From contig NZ_JABMKX010000007.1 of assembly GCF_013204885.1 (NCBI RefSeq), forward strand, positions 1 through 64,000: 64,000 nucleotides of DNA. Direction: 5' to 3'. The notes beneath the pieces are model-generated. The model was not told the DNA's origin and did not search any database. It was given only the letters and a program-made list of their open reading frames with translations. This document shows positions 35,439 to 44,059 of the stretch, piece by piece. This stretch comes from Paenibacillus tritici (lineage in GTDB: Bacteria > Bacillota > Bacilli > Paenibacillales > Paenibacillaceae). The first letter of the stretch is position 1. Each line of letters starts with the position of its first letter. A program made the translations under genes and the position numbers.

Positions 35439-36689
35439 TTAATAACGCTCGGTTTTGTACCATTTGGCTTCCCGTTTGAAAATAACGTCTTTGAGATAAT
35501 TGTATAGCCCGTAAGCTGCAACCACCATCCAGAGCTGGCAGTATGACACGTACATCAGCATAATAATCCACAGGTTCGACAGGCTCATCTCGCCCTTCTC
35601 CGTCGTAAGCGTAACGAAGATGCCAACCACGAATAACACGATGGCGAGCAGCCACAGGAAGCTGCTGAGTCCGGCAATGGTGGTATGGACATACCCCATG
35701 GCATGCAGAACGAGCAGAACATCCGAAGTGACCAGCGAGATCAGCAATAAGAAGTAGATCGAGACATAATACAGAATATCGAAGCGGATCTTCGCCGCCT
35801 TGCGGTCGAAGAGGAGCGGAAGGTTCTTCACAATGACATAGATATTGCCCTTCGCCCAGCGTGTCCGCTGCTTGAACCACACCTTAACCGTCTGCGGCTC
35901 CTGTTCCCAGGTGACCGATTTGGGCTGGAATTTGATCCGGTAGCCCATCATGTAAATGCGGAAGCTGATCTCGGTATCCTCGGCAATCGCCTTCACATCC
36001 CAGCCGCCGATACTCTCAACGATGGATCTGCGCATAATGAAGTTGGTCCCCGGGATCGTACAGAGCTTGAAGAGCTTCCAGCGTCCCGCTTGAGCCATCC
36101 ATTGAAAAGACAGAGTCTCGATATTAATGAACCGGGTCATCAGGCTGGCATCACGGTTGCGGGTTCTGAACTTGCCGATCACCGCGCCGAGTGAGTCATC
36201 ATTAATGATCTCTGCCACAAGATATTTCAGCGCTGTGCGCTCCGGTGTATTGTCAGCGTCATAAATGGCGATCAGCTCTCCCCTGCTGCGGGAGAAGCCG
36301 ATGTTCAGGGCATTGGATTTGCCCTTTCCGCCTATGACGGCATCCGTATTGATGATAATCAGATTGCGCTGCGGATTCTTCCGCTGGATATCGCCCAGCA
36401 GCTCCGCGCTGTTGTCCGACGAATTATCGTTGATGACGATGATCTCATACCGGTCATGCGGGTAGTCGAGGGCCAGCAGGGATTCGACCGTCTTGCTGAT
36501 CACAATACCTTCGTTGTGTGCAGGAACCATGATCGTAACCATCGGATGCTCACCGGTGATCTCCGGCACAGCTTCCTTTTCAGTTGCAATGTAGTACAGA
36601 TATCCCGCTATAATCAGCGCCACATTCACCAGCAGCAGGGACCAGATGCAGATGACCGCAATCACCATCAGGACGTCTGAGATCGTCAT
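35439..36689 (-). CDS. ydaM: YdaM-like processive GT2 glycosyltransferase
   Basis: A 416-residue membrane synthase. After one or two N-terminal helices the GT-A domain shows Asp88 in INDNSSD, DAD at 144-146, the acceptor-site EDTE (Asp238) and QRTRW (274-278), the D,D,D,QxxRW set of processive beta-glycan synthases such as cellulose and PNAG synthases. Several C-terminal helices form the channel. It is the catalytic core of the operon. There is no PilZ domain, so c-di-GMP control must come through the YdaK-like partner. Confidence 0.93.
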   Translation of the reverse strand: MTISDVLMVIAVICIWSLLLVNVALIIAGYLYYIATEKEAVPEITGEHPMVTIMVPAHNEGIVISKTVESLLALDYPHDRYEIIVINDNSSDNSAELLGDIQRKNPQRNLIIINTDAVIGGKGKSNALNIGFSRSRGELIAIYDADNTPERTALKYLVAEIINDDSLGAVIGKFRTRNRDASLMTRFINIETLSFQWMAQAGRWKLFKLCTIPGTNFIMRRSIVESIGGWDVKAIAEDTEISFRIYMMGYRIKFQPKSVTWEQEPQTVKVWFKQRTRWAKGNIYVIVKNLPLLFDRKAAKIRFDILYYVSIYFLLLISLVTSDVLLVLHAMGYVHTTIAGLSSFLWLLAIVLFVVGIFVTLTTEKGEMSLSNLWIIMLMYVSYCQLWMVVAAYGLYNYLKDVIFKREAKWYKTERY

Positions 36690-36723
36690 ATTATTCTCCT
36701 AATGTCGCTAAATTTTTCTCGGA

Positions 36724-38280
36724 TTACTTCCTCAAATATTTCCTCCGGTATAGTCTGTAGCCGATGGCGAGCAGACCGCCGAACAAGATCAGCGCAGCCA
36801 GAATCACGACGATGAAGAATTGATTCTGCACGCTGAACAGCGTGTTGAAGCTGGTAGCCTGCTTCTCCTGATACTGGTAATCATCAATCACCGTCTTCGG
36901 GATATAATCCACATCCAGCGTATGGCCGTCCACCTTGACCACACCAGCGGCGGCTTCAAGCGTATGAATATCCGTGCTAACTTTATGGGAAGCCTGCTTA
37001 TAGTCTGCGAAGGTGTACCATTCATTCTTCAGACTCTGCAGCAGCTCCTCCAGCCCGTCTTCATTCTCCGGCAGGTCGTACGTAACTCCTGCATTCAGCG
37101 GCAGCTGCGGCATGGCCTTGCCGTCCCTGCTGATCCCCTGCAGCAATTCCGGCGGCAGACTATATACAGCGGAAGCAAAAACCGCCGAGGTGTCCATCTG
37201 CTCCATATAATGCGTCTCCCCGTCGGGGTAGAGTACTGCCGAGTTGAAGAAGCCCATGCCAGCGGTGGAATATTCCTTGTCATACGTCCAGTACCCCTCG
37301 GCAGCAACGCCCAGCGGCACGGCGCCCCCCTCGGTCAGCACATTGATGAAGTGGTTCATCTTCCCGCGCAGCGTCCGGTCCTTCGTATTGACCGGCGGTC
37401 TGACGGCCGGAGCATTAACCACAATACTGCCGTTATGGGCCTGCACCGTTCGCAGGGCTTCCAGATACCTTTTCATCGCCGGGAAGTCCGTATTGCCGAA
37501 CACCGGCCGGACACTCGCGATGAAAGGGATACCGCTCTGATACAGCCGGTCTGCCAGCTTCTCCAGCAGCTCCAGATCAGAGAACGGATAGATCTCTTTG
37601 ATCACCAGATACGTCTGAGGCTCTGCGGTGAACTTCAGCCAGTCCTTCAGCACATAGGCCGCAGCCATGCCCGTGAAATTCCCCTGCTTCAGATAAGGCA
37701 GGTAAGTTATTCTGCCCCTGCTAACCGCAAAGGGCGCCTGCATTCCTTCATCTGCCGAGGACCACAGGCCATACGGGCGTCCGCTGCCCGCGGCTGTATA
37801 AGGCATCTTCTTCACATCTAGCGGAATCCCGGTGAACCCGCCGATGGACAGGCTCGCCCCGGCCCCATGCCACACACCCGGCTTCAGCCCGAGAGTCTGC
37901 TGCATCCCGGCGGGCGGTCTATACCCAACATGCAGCACAGCCCCCCGGTACTTGGCTGCATCCTGCAGATAAGCCTGATTCGTAATCCCAAGCTCGTCGT
38001 TATTCACAACGGTGATTACTCCGGTGTAGGCGGACATGCTGCCCGGCTCATAACCGGCAATAGGCTTAAGTGTGACTTGTGCGCTATAGGCTGCGAGCAG
38101 CCGTTGCAGCTCTGCCACATTCCCCTCCTGGTCCGTGCCCCTGCCCAGGCTGTCGAACAGCAGCAGAATACGCTGTGCCGGAGCCGGAGAAGCAGTTGCT
38201 GCGGATACCGCCCGTACGGGCGGCAGGAGTGATCCCCCGAGTAAGAGTATTACGAGAATGAATATCCCTCTTCGTCTCAA
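36724..38280 (-). CDS. ydaL: YdaL-like DUF2334 exported protein
   Basis: A 518-residue protein with a signal peptide, a DUF2334 deacetylase-like barrel (IKEIYPFSDLELLEKLADRL and NGSIVVNAPAVRPP regions) and a single C-terminal helix followed by YRRKYLRK. It would act on the outer face, probably trimming or deacetylating the polymer. The TTG start overlaps the preceding stop as TTGA, with AGGGGTGG upstream. Metal ligands of classical NodB enzymes are not obvious to me. Confidence 0.8.
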   Translation of the reverse strand: MRRRGIFILVILLLGGSLLPPVRAVSAATASPAPAQRILLLFDSLGRGTDQEGNVAELQRLLAAYSAQVTLKPIAGYEPGSMSAYTGVITVVNNDELGITNQAYLQDAAKYRGAVLHVGYRPPAGMQQTLGLKPGVWHGAGASLSIGGFTGIPLDVKKMPYTAAGSGRPYGLWSSADEGMQAPFAVSRGRITYLPYLKQGNFTGMAAAYVLKDWLKFTAEPQTYLVIKEIYPFSDLELLEKLADRLYQSGIPFIASVRPVFGNTDFPAMKRYLEALRTVQAHNGSIVVNAPAVRPPVNTKDRTLRGKMNHFINVLTEGGAVPLGVAAEGYWTYDKEYSTAGMGFFNSAVLYPDGETHYMEQMDTSAVFASAVYSLPPELLQGISRDGKAMPQLPLNAGVTYDLPENEDGLEELLQSLKNEWYTFADYKQASHKVSTDIHTLEAAAGVVKVDGHTLDVDYIPKTVIDDYQYQEKQATSFNTLFSVQNQFFIVVILAALILFGGLLAIGYRLYRRKYLRK

Positions 38281-39827
38281 GCGCCCACCCCTCTGTTAAG
38301 AGTAGTATAATCCGTGGCCGGCAAAGCAGGTGGTGCAGCCGGCATTGACTTTCTGGATGACATTCCGCGGCCGATCACACTGGATACGACCTGGAAGGTG
38401 ATCAGGTCGAAGGCAAGAGTGAACAGGAATTCATGCTTGGCAATATCAGCATCACCCGCTCCGATAATGGAGACTACAATGCCCGACAGCCCGACAAGCA
38501 TGGTCGCCAGAATCAGGAGCAGCCTTTGCATCCCCCGGTAATCGCGTGTACGAAGAGAGCGTACGAAGGACGGCATATAGACTCCAATAGTTACAGCCAT
38601 CCAGAGCAGAATGAAGGCAAAGGTACGGGGAGCCAGCTTCTCCTTGAGCGTACTGTACAGACTGAAGAAGTGGCTCTGGGCCCGGAATTCCTTGCCTGCG
38701 GACATCTCGTAATTCCCCATCGCAGCCGGTTTGATCTTATAGGCGCTTTCGGCGGCCGTATCGAGAATCGAGCCAAGCTGATCCGGATGGGTTACATAGT
38801 ATTTGAGGATAGAGACGAAACCATACCGGCTGTAGAAATCCTTCTGCAGCATTTCCGATTTCACATCCACTGTCCCGTATTGGTCATAGTAGGTATTGGA
38901 CTTAAGAATTGCATATTGTTCGTTGATGCCAAAGGAATTAAGCGCAGTCTCCGGGTTCTCTGATTCCATCAGGACGCCGCGCGTCATTGCATGATATTGG
39001 TTAATATTTACGAACTCTTTGGAGATATTAAGATAAGTGGCAATCCCGACGAACATCATCAGACCAGCCGACAGGAGGGTAATCCAGCGGAACAGCTTAT
39101 CCCGGCGGATCAGGATCAACGGAACAGAGAGCAGGGAAATAACCATCCCCACAGGAGCGTTCTGCTGCTTGGAGGTAGTAAGAATCAAGGTGCTGATCAG
39201 AAGAATCGCCAGCATCGCGTAATCGTTATATCTTTTGCGGTAGAGCAGCAGCCAGGAAGCGAACACCATGATCATGGTGACCATTACCACGCTTTCGCCG
39301 AAGAACGAACTGAAATAGGCAGTATACCCTGTATCCCCGAAGATAAAAATCGCCAAGACTGCAACCAGCATTCCCCGCTTGAACGACATTTTGAATGTGA
39401 CAGCTTCAATCAGCAGATAGATCGCAGTAACATACAGCAAGGTATAGATCCCGGCCTGGAACCGGATATCGAATACTTCCTTGCTGAAGAACAGCTTATT
39501 GATGAAGATGGCCAGCTTAATGAACAGGGACTGGGAAGACACTACCATCGAACTGTTCTCGTTATAATATTGGAAGATTCCGAACTGCTTCACGAAATAC
39601 CCGAAATACCGGCTGTCATAGTCCGGAAGATCGAAGTATAATCCATTGCTGTATATAATCCGGTAAAAGTCCCCGTTATCTGCCATCCCGATATAAGGGA
39701 GCGTAAACAGCGAGATGACGGTCACCAGCAGAACGCCAAAGGCTGCGACAAACGCCGGAGTCACACGAAAGCCGGCAAGCGTCAGACCAGGACGAATGGT
39801 TGTATGCTCTAAGTTGTTATCTATCAT
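38277..39827 (-). CDS. Polytopic membrane protein, possible GT-C-like glycosyltransferase
   Basis: A 516-residue protein with about eleven helices. The first outside loop contains ADNGDFYRIIYSNGLYFDLP; an acidic residue in that loop is the hallmark of GT-C lipid-sugar-dependent transferases. A soluble stretch lies at about 285-390 between helices. I do not recall a counterpart in the B. subtilis ydaJKLMN set, so this is an extra component. Another possibility is a polymerase or flippase. It starts 21 bases after the YdaJ-like stop and overlaps the next gene, so it belongs to the operon. Confidence 0.72.
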   Translation of the reverse strand: MIDNNLEHTTIRPGLTLAGFRVTPAFVAAFGVLLVTVISLFTLPYIGMADNGDFYRIIYSNGLYFDLPDYDSRYFGYFVKQFGIFQYYNENSSMVVSSQSLFIKLAIFINKLFFSKEVFDIRFQAGIYTLLYVTAIYLLIEAVTFKMSFKRGMLVAVLAIFIFGDTGYTAYFSSFFGESVVMVTMIMVFASWLLLYRKRYNDYAMLAILLISTLILTTSKQQNAPVGMVISLLSVPLILIRRDKLFRWITLLSAGLMMFVGIATYLNISKEFVNINQYHAMTRGVLMESENPETALNSFGINEQYAILKSNTYYDQYGTVDVKSEMLQKDFYSRYGFVSILKYYVTHPDQLGSILDTAAESAYKIKPAAMGNYEMSAGKEFRAQSHFFSLYSTLKEKLAPRTFAFILLWMAVTIGVYMPSFVRSLRTRDYRGMQRLLLILATMLVGLSGIVVSIIGAGDADIAKHEFLFTLAFDLITFQVVSSVIGRGMSSRKSMPAAPPALPATDYTTLNRGVGA

Positions 39828-39848
39828 CTCGGATTCACCCTCGTTAGT

Positions 39849-41000
39849 TTAGTTTGTGTATCTATAGGAATAAGCCAACAGCGCCATGAGGTTATCAAAA
39901 GAGTATGCCTGCCGGGCCGCAACATCACCAAATCCGCCATACAGCGGACTTTCAGGATCTGTAACTCTGAATTCGTTCATCCGGTCCATACTGGACTGAT
40001 AAAGAGATTCGTCCCCCGCCACAGCTCCAATCATAGCCGTGAGCGCATAGATCGCCGTAGATTGAATATCATTAGCCGGCTGACCCTCCCGTGTATATTG
40101 TCCGAACAATGTTCCCGCTGCGACCTGAGCTTTGATATAGCTGATGCTTGCCGGCTTCTGCCGGCCGCTCTCTGTCAGATGAAGAATAGTCAGCAGAGAT
40201 TCTACTGCGTTGATGCCTTCAGAGCTGTACTCACCTGTCTTATAATCGAAGCGGGTCTCATAGAATGGAAAAGTATCGGACAAATATCCCTCCTCCAAAA
40301 TACCGCTCATATTTTCCAACAATTTCTCTTGTAATTCGCTAGATATCGACAATTTCTGCAACACACTCAGATTAATATAACACAAAGTTACCGATTCGTT
40401 TACCACCTTGTAAAAATTGTCATACATGTCAAACATGTAACCTTTTTTAATGTTATTCTTATAAAATCTTTTGCCATATTTATCGGCTTCTCTAGTATAT
40501 TCCGGTTGGTTAAATGCCTGACCTGCTTCATACAGCGCCCCGATCATCCGCAGGTCGTCTACCGCTGCATTCACGTTGAATTGCTTCTGCTGCCCGGGAC
40601 TGAAGCGGTAGCTGAAGCCGCCCTCCATATCGAAGGTTCGGCGGGCCAGCGTCCAGTGCCGGTCGAACCGCTCCTGATCGCCCTCCCGGACGGCCGTCTC
40701 CATAAGTAGGGAAGCGGATTCGCTCAGAACCTCATGCCCGGTAGCCTGCTCTGCCGATTCGCTGGTCTCCCGCAGATTCGTATATACCCCGTAGGGTCCT
40801 GTAAGCTTAGTGTCTATGAATTCAAGTAACTCCTGTTGCTCCACTGTGGGTTGAGGCCGCACCTCATCCGGCCGGGCTGTCCCTGGGGGCGAGACCGCCG
40901 GAGAGGAAGAAGGGAGAGGCTGGGCTGAAGGACCGCCGCAAGAGGTTAACAAGAGCAGTGACAATCCCAGCGCAGCGGCCTTGCTATATCTGCTTCCCAT
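39849..41000 (-). CDS. ydaJ: YdaJ-like GH8-type lipoprotein
   Basis: A 383-residue lipoprotein (lipobox LLTSCGG, Cys21) with a Pro/Ser-rich linker and an alpha/alpha-barrel of the GH8 family. VLSESASLLM places Glu94 at the catalytic acid of the SEGxxYGM motif, and AAVDDLRMIGAL places Asp148/149 at the conserved base region. It would cleave or edit the operon's beta-glycan, as BcsZ does beside cellulose synthase. It is the first gene; AAGGATG lies upstream of the ATG. Confidence 0.85.
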   Translation of the reverse strand: MGSRYSKAAALGLSLLLLTSCGGPSAQPLPSSSPAVSPPGTARPDEVRPQPTVEQQELLEFIDTKLTGPYGVYTNLRETSESAEQATGHEVLSESASLLMETAVREGDQERFDRHWTLARRTFDMEGGFSYRFSPGQQKQFNVNAAVDDLRMIGALYEAGQAFNQPEYTREADKYGKRFYKNNIKKGYMFDMYDNFYKVVNESVTLCYINLSVLQKLSISSELQEKLLENMSGILEEGYLSDTFPFYETRFDYKTGEYSSEGINAVESLLTILHLTESGRQKPASISYIKAQVAAGTLFGQYTREGQPANDIQSTAIYALTAMIGAVAGDESLYQSSMDRMNEFRVTDPESPLYGGFGDVAARQAYSFDNLMALLAYSYRYTN

Positions 41001-41038
41001 GCCTTCACATCCTTAGAATTACAAGTAGGTTTATGGCC

Positions 41039-41066
41039 ATAATAATATAACGGTAATTATTGTCAC
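41039..41066 (-). promoter_or_regulatory. Candidate promoter of the exopolysaccharide operon
   Basis: GTGACA (41061-41066) and TATTAT (41039-41044) lie 16 bases apart on the minus strand, about 40 bases before the first ATG, in an AT-rich stretch. Confidence 0.45.
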
Positions 41067-41334
41067 ATTATTTACGGTTTGGTTAAACTTTATGTACTGC
41101 TTCAAGGAATTATCCAGATGGTGGCTTGGAGCTGAGTAAGTGCTTCTAGGGGCGGATTCATTGTAAGCGCAGTCAAAGGAGTCGATGCTGAACGAGAGGA
41201 TGCCCGGGAGTTGCGCAAGGATGCTGGGATTGGATACTTGGGAGTTGCGTATGGATGATAGGGGGTGGATGACGGGGAGCTGAGAGGGGACCGAGGGGTG
41301 GGGTTGGAGAAGCACTGACAAGCTCTCCCGGCAA

Positions 41335-41535
41335 GCAAGTGGACAAACGTATCTTAATTCGTCGATTTCTGGAAGATATACGGGACTAAGTGGAAAAACA
41401 ACATCTACTGTGGATCATTTTTGCTGCTTCGGGTAAAAGGGGAGAATTTAAGTGCTGTTTATCCAACTCCTGTCTTAGAAACGTCTGTTCACGCATCAGC
41501 AAGTGTACTTAATCCAACTGCTATTTTCCTTAAAA
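41335..41535 (+). repeat. Dispersed intergenic repeat, copy A
   Basis: It shares with copy B (62285-62500) the anchors AAACGTATCTTAAT (41345), GTGCTGTTT (41452) and CATCAGCAAGTG (41494). The first two are exactly 107 bp apart in both copies, and the intervening sequence is diverged but similar in composition. Confidence 0.7.
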
Positions 41536-41540
41536 GCCCT

Positions 41541-41720
41541 CATAGCTCAGAACAGCTCAAAACAGTTCGTAACAGTTCAGAACAGTTCGTAACAGTTCAG
41601 AACAGCTACTAACAGTTCGTAACAATTCATAACAGCTCGTAACAGCTCCTGTCACCTCCTCAAAGTTCGTTACAGCTCATAATAGCTCCTATCAGCTCAT
41701 AACCCCCTAATAGCTCTTAA
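41541..41720. repeat. 10-bp tandem array, about 18 degenerate units
   Basis: Units of the form AACAGTTCGT / AACAGCTCAT follow each other with an exact 10-bp period, for example at 41551, 41561, 41571, 41581 and 41591. Later units decay but keep phase. The remaining 41721-41820 is C/T-rich with a short CCCCTTTCGG repetition. No gene found in 41001-41825. Confidence 0.85.
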
Positions 41721-41825
41721 CACTTCCCGCTCCACTCATTCCCCTTTCGGCTTTACTCACTCCCCCTTCGGTGTACTTTCCCTTCAGGACCTACCATCTC
41801 TAACCCGCAATCTCTAACCTGCAAC

Positions 41826-41864
41826 TAAAAAAGCCGGCCCCGAGTCTTTACGACCGGACCAGCT
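41826..41864 (-). terminator. Terminator of the potassium-channel operon
   Basis: GCTGGTCC pairs (two G-U) with GGGGCCGGC, followed by TTTTTTAG on the minus strand, about 40 bases after the channel stop. Confidence 0.75.
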
Positions 41865-41903
41865 CTGTTTGATATTGCCCTATGGAATTGACTTTTGTTC
41901 TGT

Positions 41904-42920
41904 CTAGCCTTCTTTAATTCTCCGGTAAGTCTCTTCATCGGCCACAATATAGAGCCTGGCCTCTGCCGGAATCGGCTGGTCGAGCTTGCGGTTAATGCCC
42001 AGATCGCCACGGTCGGACAGCAGGGTTGCCCCTTGGCGAAGCAGATCCTGGAAGGCCTCCCCATACGTGGTCCAGCCGCTGCGCCGGGGAATCTCATAGA
42101 TATCATCGCCATGCTCCCGGCTGAGCAGTTGGGTAATCACCTCGGAATTGCCCTCTTGCAGGGCCGATCTGACCGCGAGTCTGGAGATGGCATCATGGGA
42201 GAGCACGAACTCGTTCACCTGAACATGCTTGAAGTTCTGAATGTGCTTCTCCTGCATGATCTCTACAGTCGTATGTACCTGCGGGGCAATCCGTTCAATA
42301 CTGGAAGCAATCAGCAGCGTTTTGCCGTCGCTCAGCGAAGCCTCATCAATCCGGTTGTCGCTGAACACAATCGCCGCTCTGGCGCTTCCAATGTTCGCTT
42401 TCAGCAGGATATCGTCACTGGAGGCATCTCCGCAGACGAAGTGAACCTGCTCCAGCTGTTCCAGCGGATGGCGCCCGTTCTCATCAATAATTACAATCTG
42501 GCAGTCCCCGTTATAACATAGAATTTCGTCCACTGCCGCCTGTGTCTTACGATTCCAATTAATTAATACAATATGATTGTGTCCGTGATAGGTCAACGTT
42601 CCGGCTCCTCTCCTGCGCTGCAGCTCTCCCATGGCATCAATAATCTTGCCGATGACCAGGCTGAGCAGACCGATGCCAAAGATATATAAGAATACCGTAA
42701 ACACCTTGCCGGTAACTGTAGTGGCGAAGTAGTCGCCATAGCCTACAGTAGCCATCGTGGTCATGACCCAGTAGAAGGCGTTGAACCAGCTATGAAAAGT
42801 GTCCGGCTCCAGCAGGAATGCAATGGTTGCGCTCAGAAGGATAAATGACAGAATAATCAGTGCTATGGACTTTTTGCGCAGATGAAGCAGCTTACCGGAT
42901 AATCGGATTAGAAAGTGCAA
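41904..42920 (-). CDS. Two-helix potassium channel with TrkA-N/RCK domain
   Basis: A 338-residue channel subunit. Two helices (about 17-37 and 69-91) flank the pore with selectivity filter TVGYGD (58-63). A cytoplasmic Rossmann RCK domain begins at HNHIVLINWNRKTQ and includes FVCGDASSDDILLKANI. The layout is that of B. subtilis YugO and MthK. The start is TTG at 42920 after AGGGATG. It follows the DUF350 gene by 96 bp without a terminator, so it is probably the last gene of that operon. Confidence 0.92.
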   Translation of the reverse strand: MHFLIRLSGKLLHLRKKSIALIILSFILLSATIAFLLEPDTFHSWFNAFYWVMTTMATVGYGDYFATTVTGKVFTVFLYIFGIGLLSLVIGKIIDAMGELQRRRGAGTLTYHGHNHIVLINWNRKTQAAVDEILCYNGDCQIVIIDENGRHPLEQLEQVHFVCGDASSDDILLKANIGSARAAIVFSDNRIDEASLSDGKTLLIASSIERIAPQVHTTVEIMQEKHIQNFKHVQVNEFVLSHDAISRLAVRSALQEGNSEVITQLLSREHGDDIYEIPRRSGWTTYGEAFQDLLRQGATLLSDRGDLGINRKLDQPIPAEARLYIVADEETYRRIKEG

Positions 42921-43016
42921 TGCTCATCCCTGCCTTCGGGTTAATGGAGCCAGTAGGACGCAACCGCGCCTGGAACTTCGCAGCACGGCTGCTGTCCGCC
43001 TGTCTAACCGGCCTTA

Positions 43017-43409
43017 CTAAATAATCAGACTGCTTACCGCAAAGGCTGTCCCGATGAATACCATACAGAGCATCACGCCTACGGCCACATTCCCCTTCTG
43101 CAATTGTTCCGAGATGCGGAAGCTGGGGGTGAACAGCTCAAAGATCCAATAGGAGGCAATCAGGCACACATAACCCACCGCGAACCAGAGCATCATGAAC
43201 CAGATCGACGTATTCGTATAGGCTGCTACCCCAAGAATAATCGCCGTAGCCAGGAACTTGCCGCCAAAGGCGAGTGATACGGCCACATTCCCCTTCTTCA
43301 GCTCCTCCATGTCCTTATAAGGAGTCATCAGCGCAAATATAACCATACCCAGCACCTGCAGCAGAACAATGGTCAGAATACTTACCACCAGATTAATTGC
43401 TATCGTCAT
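43017..43409 (-). CDS. DUF350 membrane protein (YjfL-like)
   Basis: A 130-residue protein with four helices arranged as two similar halves; ELKKGNVAVSLAFGGKF and QLQKGNVAVGVMLCMVF are the paired DUF350 repeats. E. coli YjfL is of this family and also sits beside a glutathionylspermidine-synthase-like gene. The ATG overlaps the lipoprotein stop as ATGA. The function is unknown. Confidence 0.92.
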   Translation of the reverse strand: MTIAINLVVSILTIVLLQVLGMVIFALMTPYKDMEELKKGNVAVSLAFGGKFLATAIILGVAAYTNTSIWFMMLWFAVGYVCLIASYWIFELFTPSFRISEQLQKGNVAVGVMLCMVFIGTAFAVSSLII

Positions 43410-44059
43410 TTAGCCCACCCCCGAAATTTCGCATAGGCCGAGTCATAGTCGGCGAAATCATGTACTTCCTCCAGAACTACAGAGGCTGTCTTCTGTTTCT
43501 CCAGCGCTGTATAGCGCTTGTCGTCAATCGGCTGCTTGATCCGGTTCCCGGACGGCAGCTCCAGCACCGCAAAGTTTCTCGTTTTGTTCTGATACTGGGT
43601 TTTGTATACTCCGACAAGATCCACATCCGTTGTAATGGATACCTTGAGATTCGCCAGATCCTCCGTTGCCGCCTTCTTGTCGGCATAAGATTTGAGCGTA
43701 GTCCACGCGGACAGCCGGATATCATTCTTCTGGTCGGCATCTGTCACCAGTTCGGCATCCATGAACTGTAGCGTCCAGATGGTATCACCTGTAGCATAAT
43801 TACCATCGTTGGGAAGCAGCTCATTATCCGGCAATACTGTCATGTCGCTGCCGATCAGATCCCCAACCTTGCCCTCCACCACCCGGTAATCCCACGGAAC
43901 GCGTGATACGCTATCCGTCGTATCGGTGCCGGTGTGAAATACACTGTTGCTGTTCCCGGAGCATGCGCTTAGCAGCATAACTGCCAGAAGCAGCATCACG
44001 GCCAGCAGTCCGCGCCGGGATCTCCGCGCTGCGGCATGCCCCTCTCTACCCTTGAACAT
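43406..44059 (-). CDS. Lipoprotein of unknown function in the DUF350 operon
   Basis: A 217-residue lipoprotein: very basic start, hydrophobic core and lipobox LLSACSG. The mature region contains GDLIGSDMTVLPDNELLPND, TIWTLQFMDAELVTDADQ and a C-terminal acidic helix. The ATG at 44059 is 7 bases after GAGGGGG; the TTG two codons earlier is too close. I do not recognise the family, but by position it corresponds to YjfK in the E. coli yjf cluster. It overlaps both neighbours. Confidence 0.82.
   Translation of the reverse strand: MFKGREGHAAARRSRRGLLAVMLLLAVMLLSACSGNSNSVFHTGTDTTDSVSRVPWDYRVVEGKVGDLIGSDMTVLPDNELLPNDGNYATGDTIWTLQFMDAELVTDADQKNDIRLSAWTTLKSYADKKAATEDLANLKVSITTDVDLVGVYKTQYQNKTRNFAVLELPSGNRIKQPIDDKRYTALEKQKTASVVLEEVHDFADYDSAYAKFRGWAK

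Noticed and set aside
41162..41175. Possible cre box upstream of the exopolysaccharide operon
   Set aside because: TGTAAGCGCAGTCA has one mismatch to consensus and lies over 100 bp upstream of the candidate promoter; not strong enough to list.
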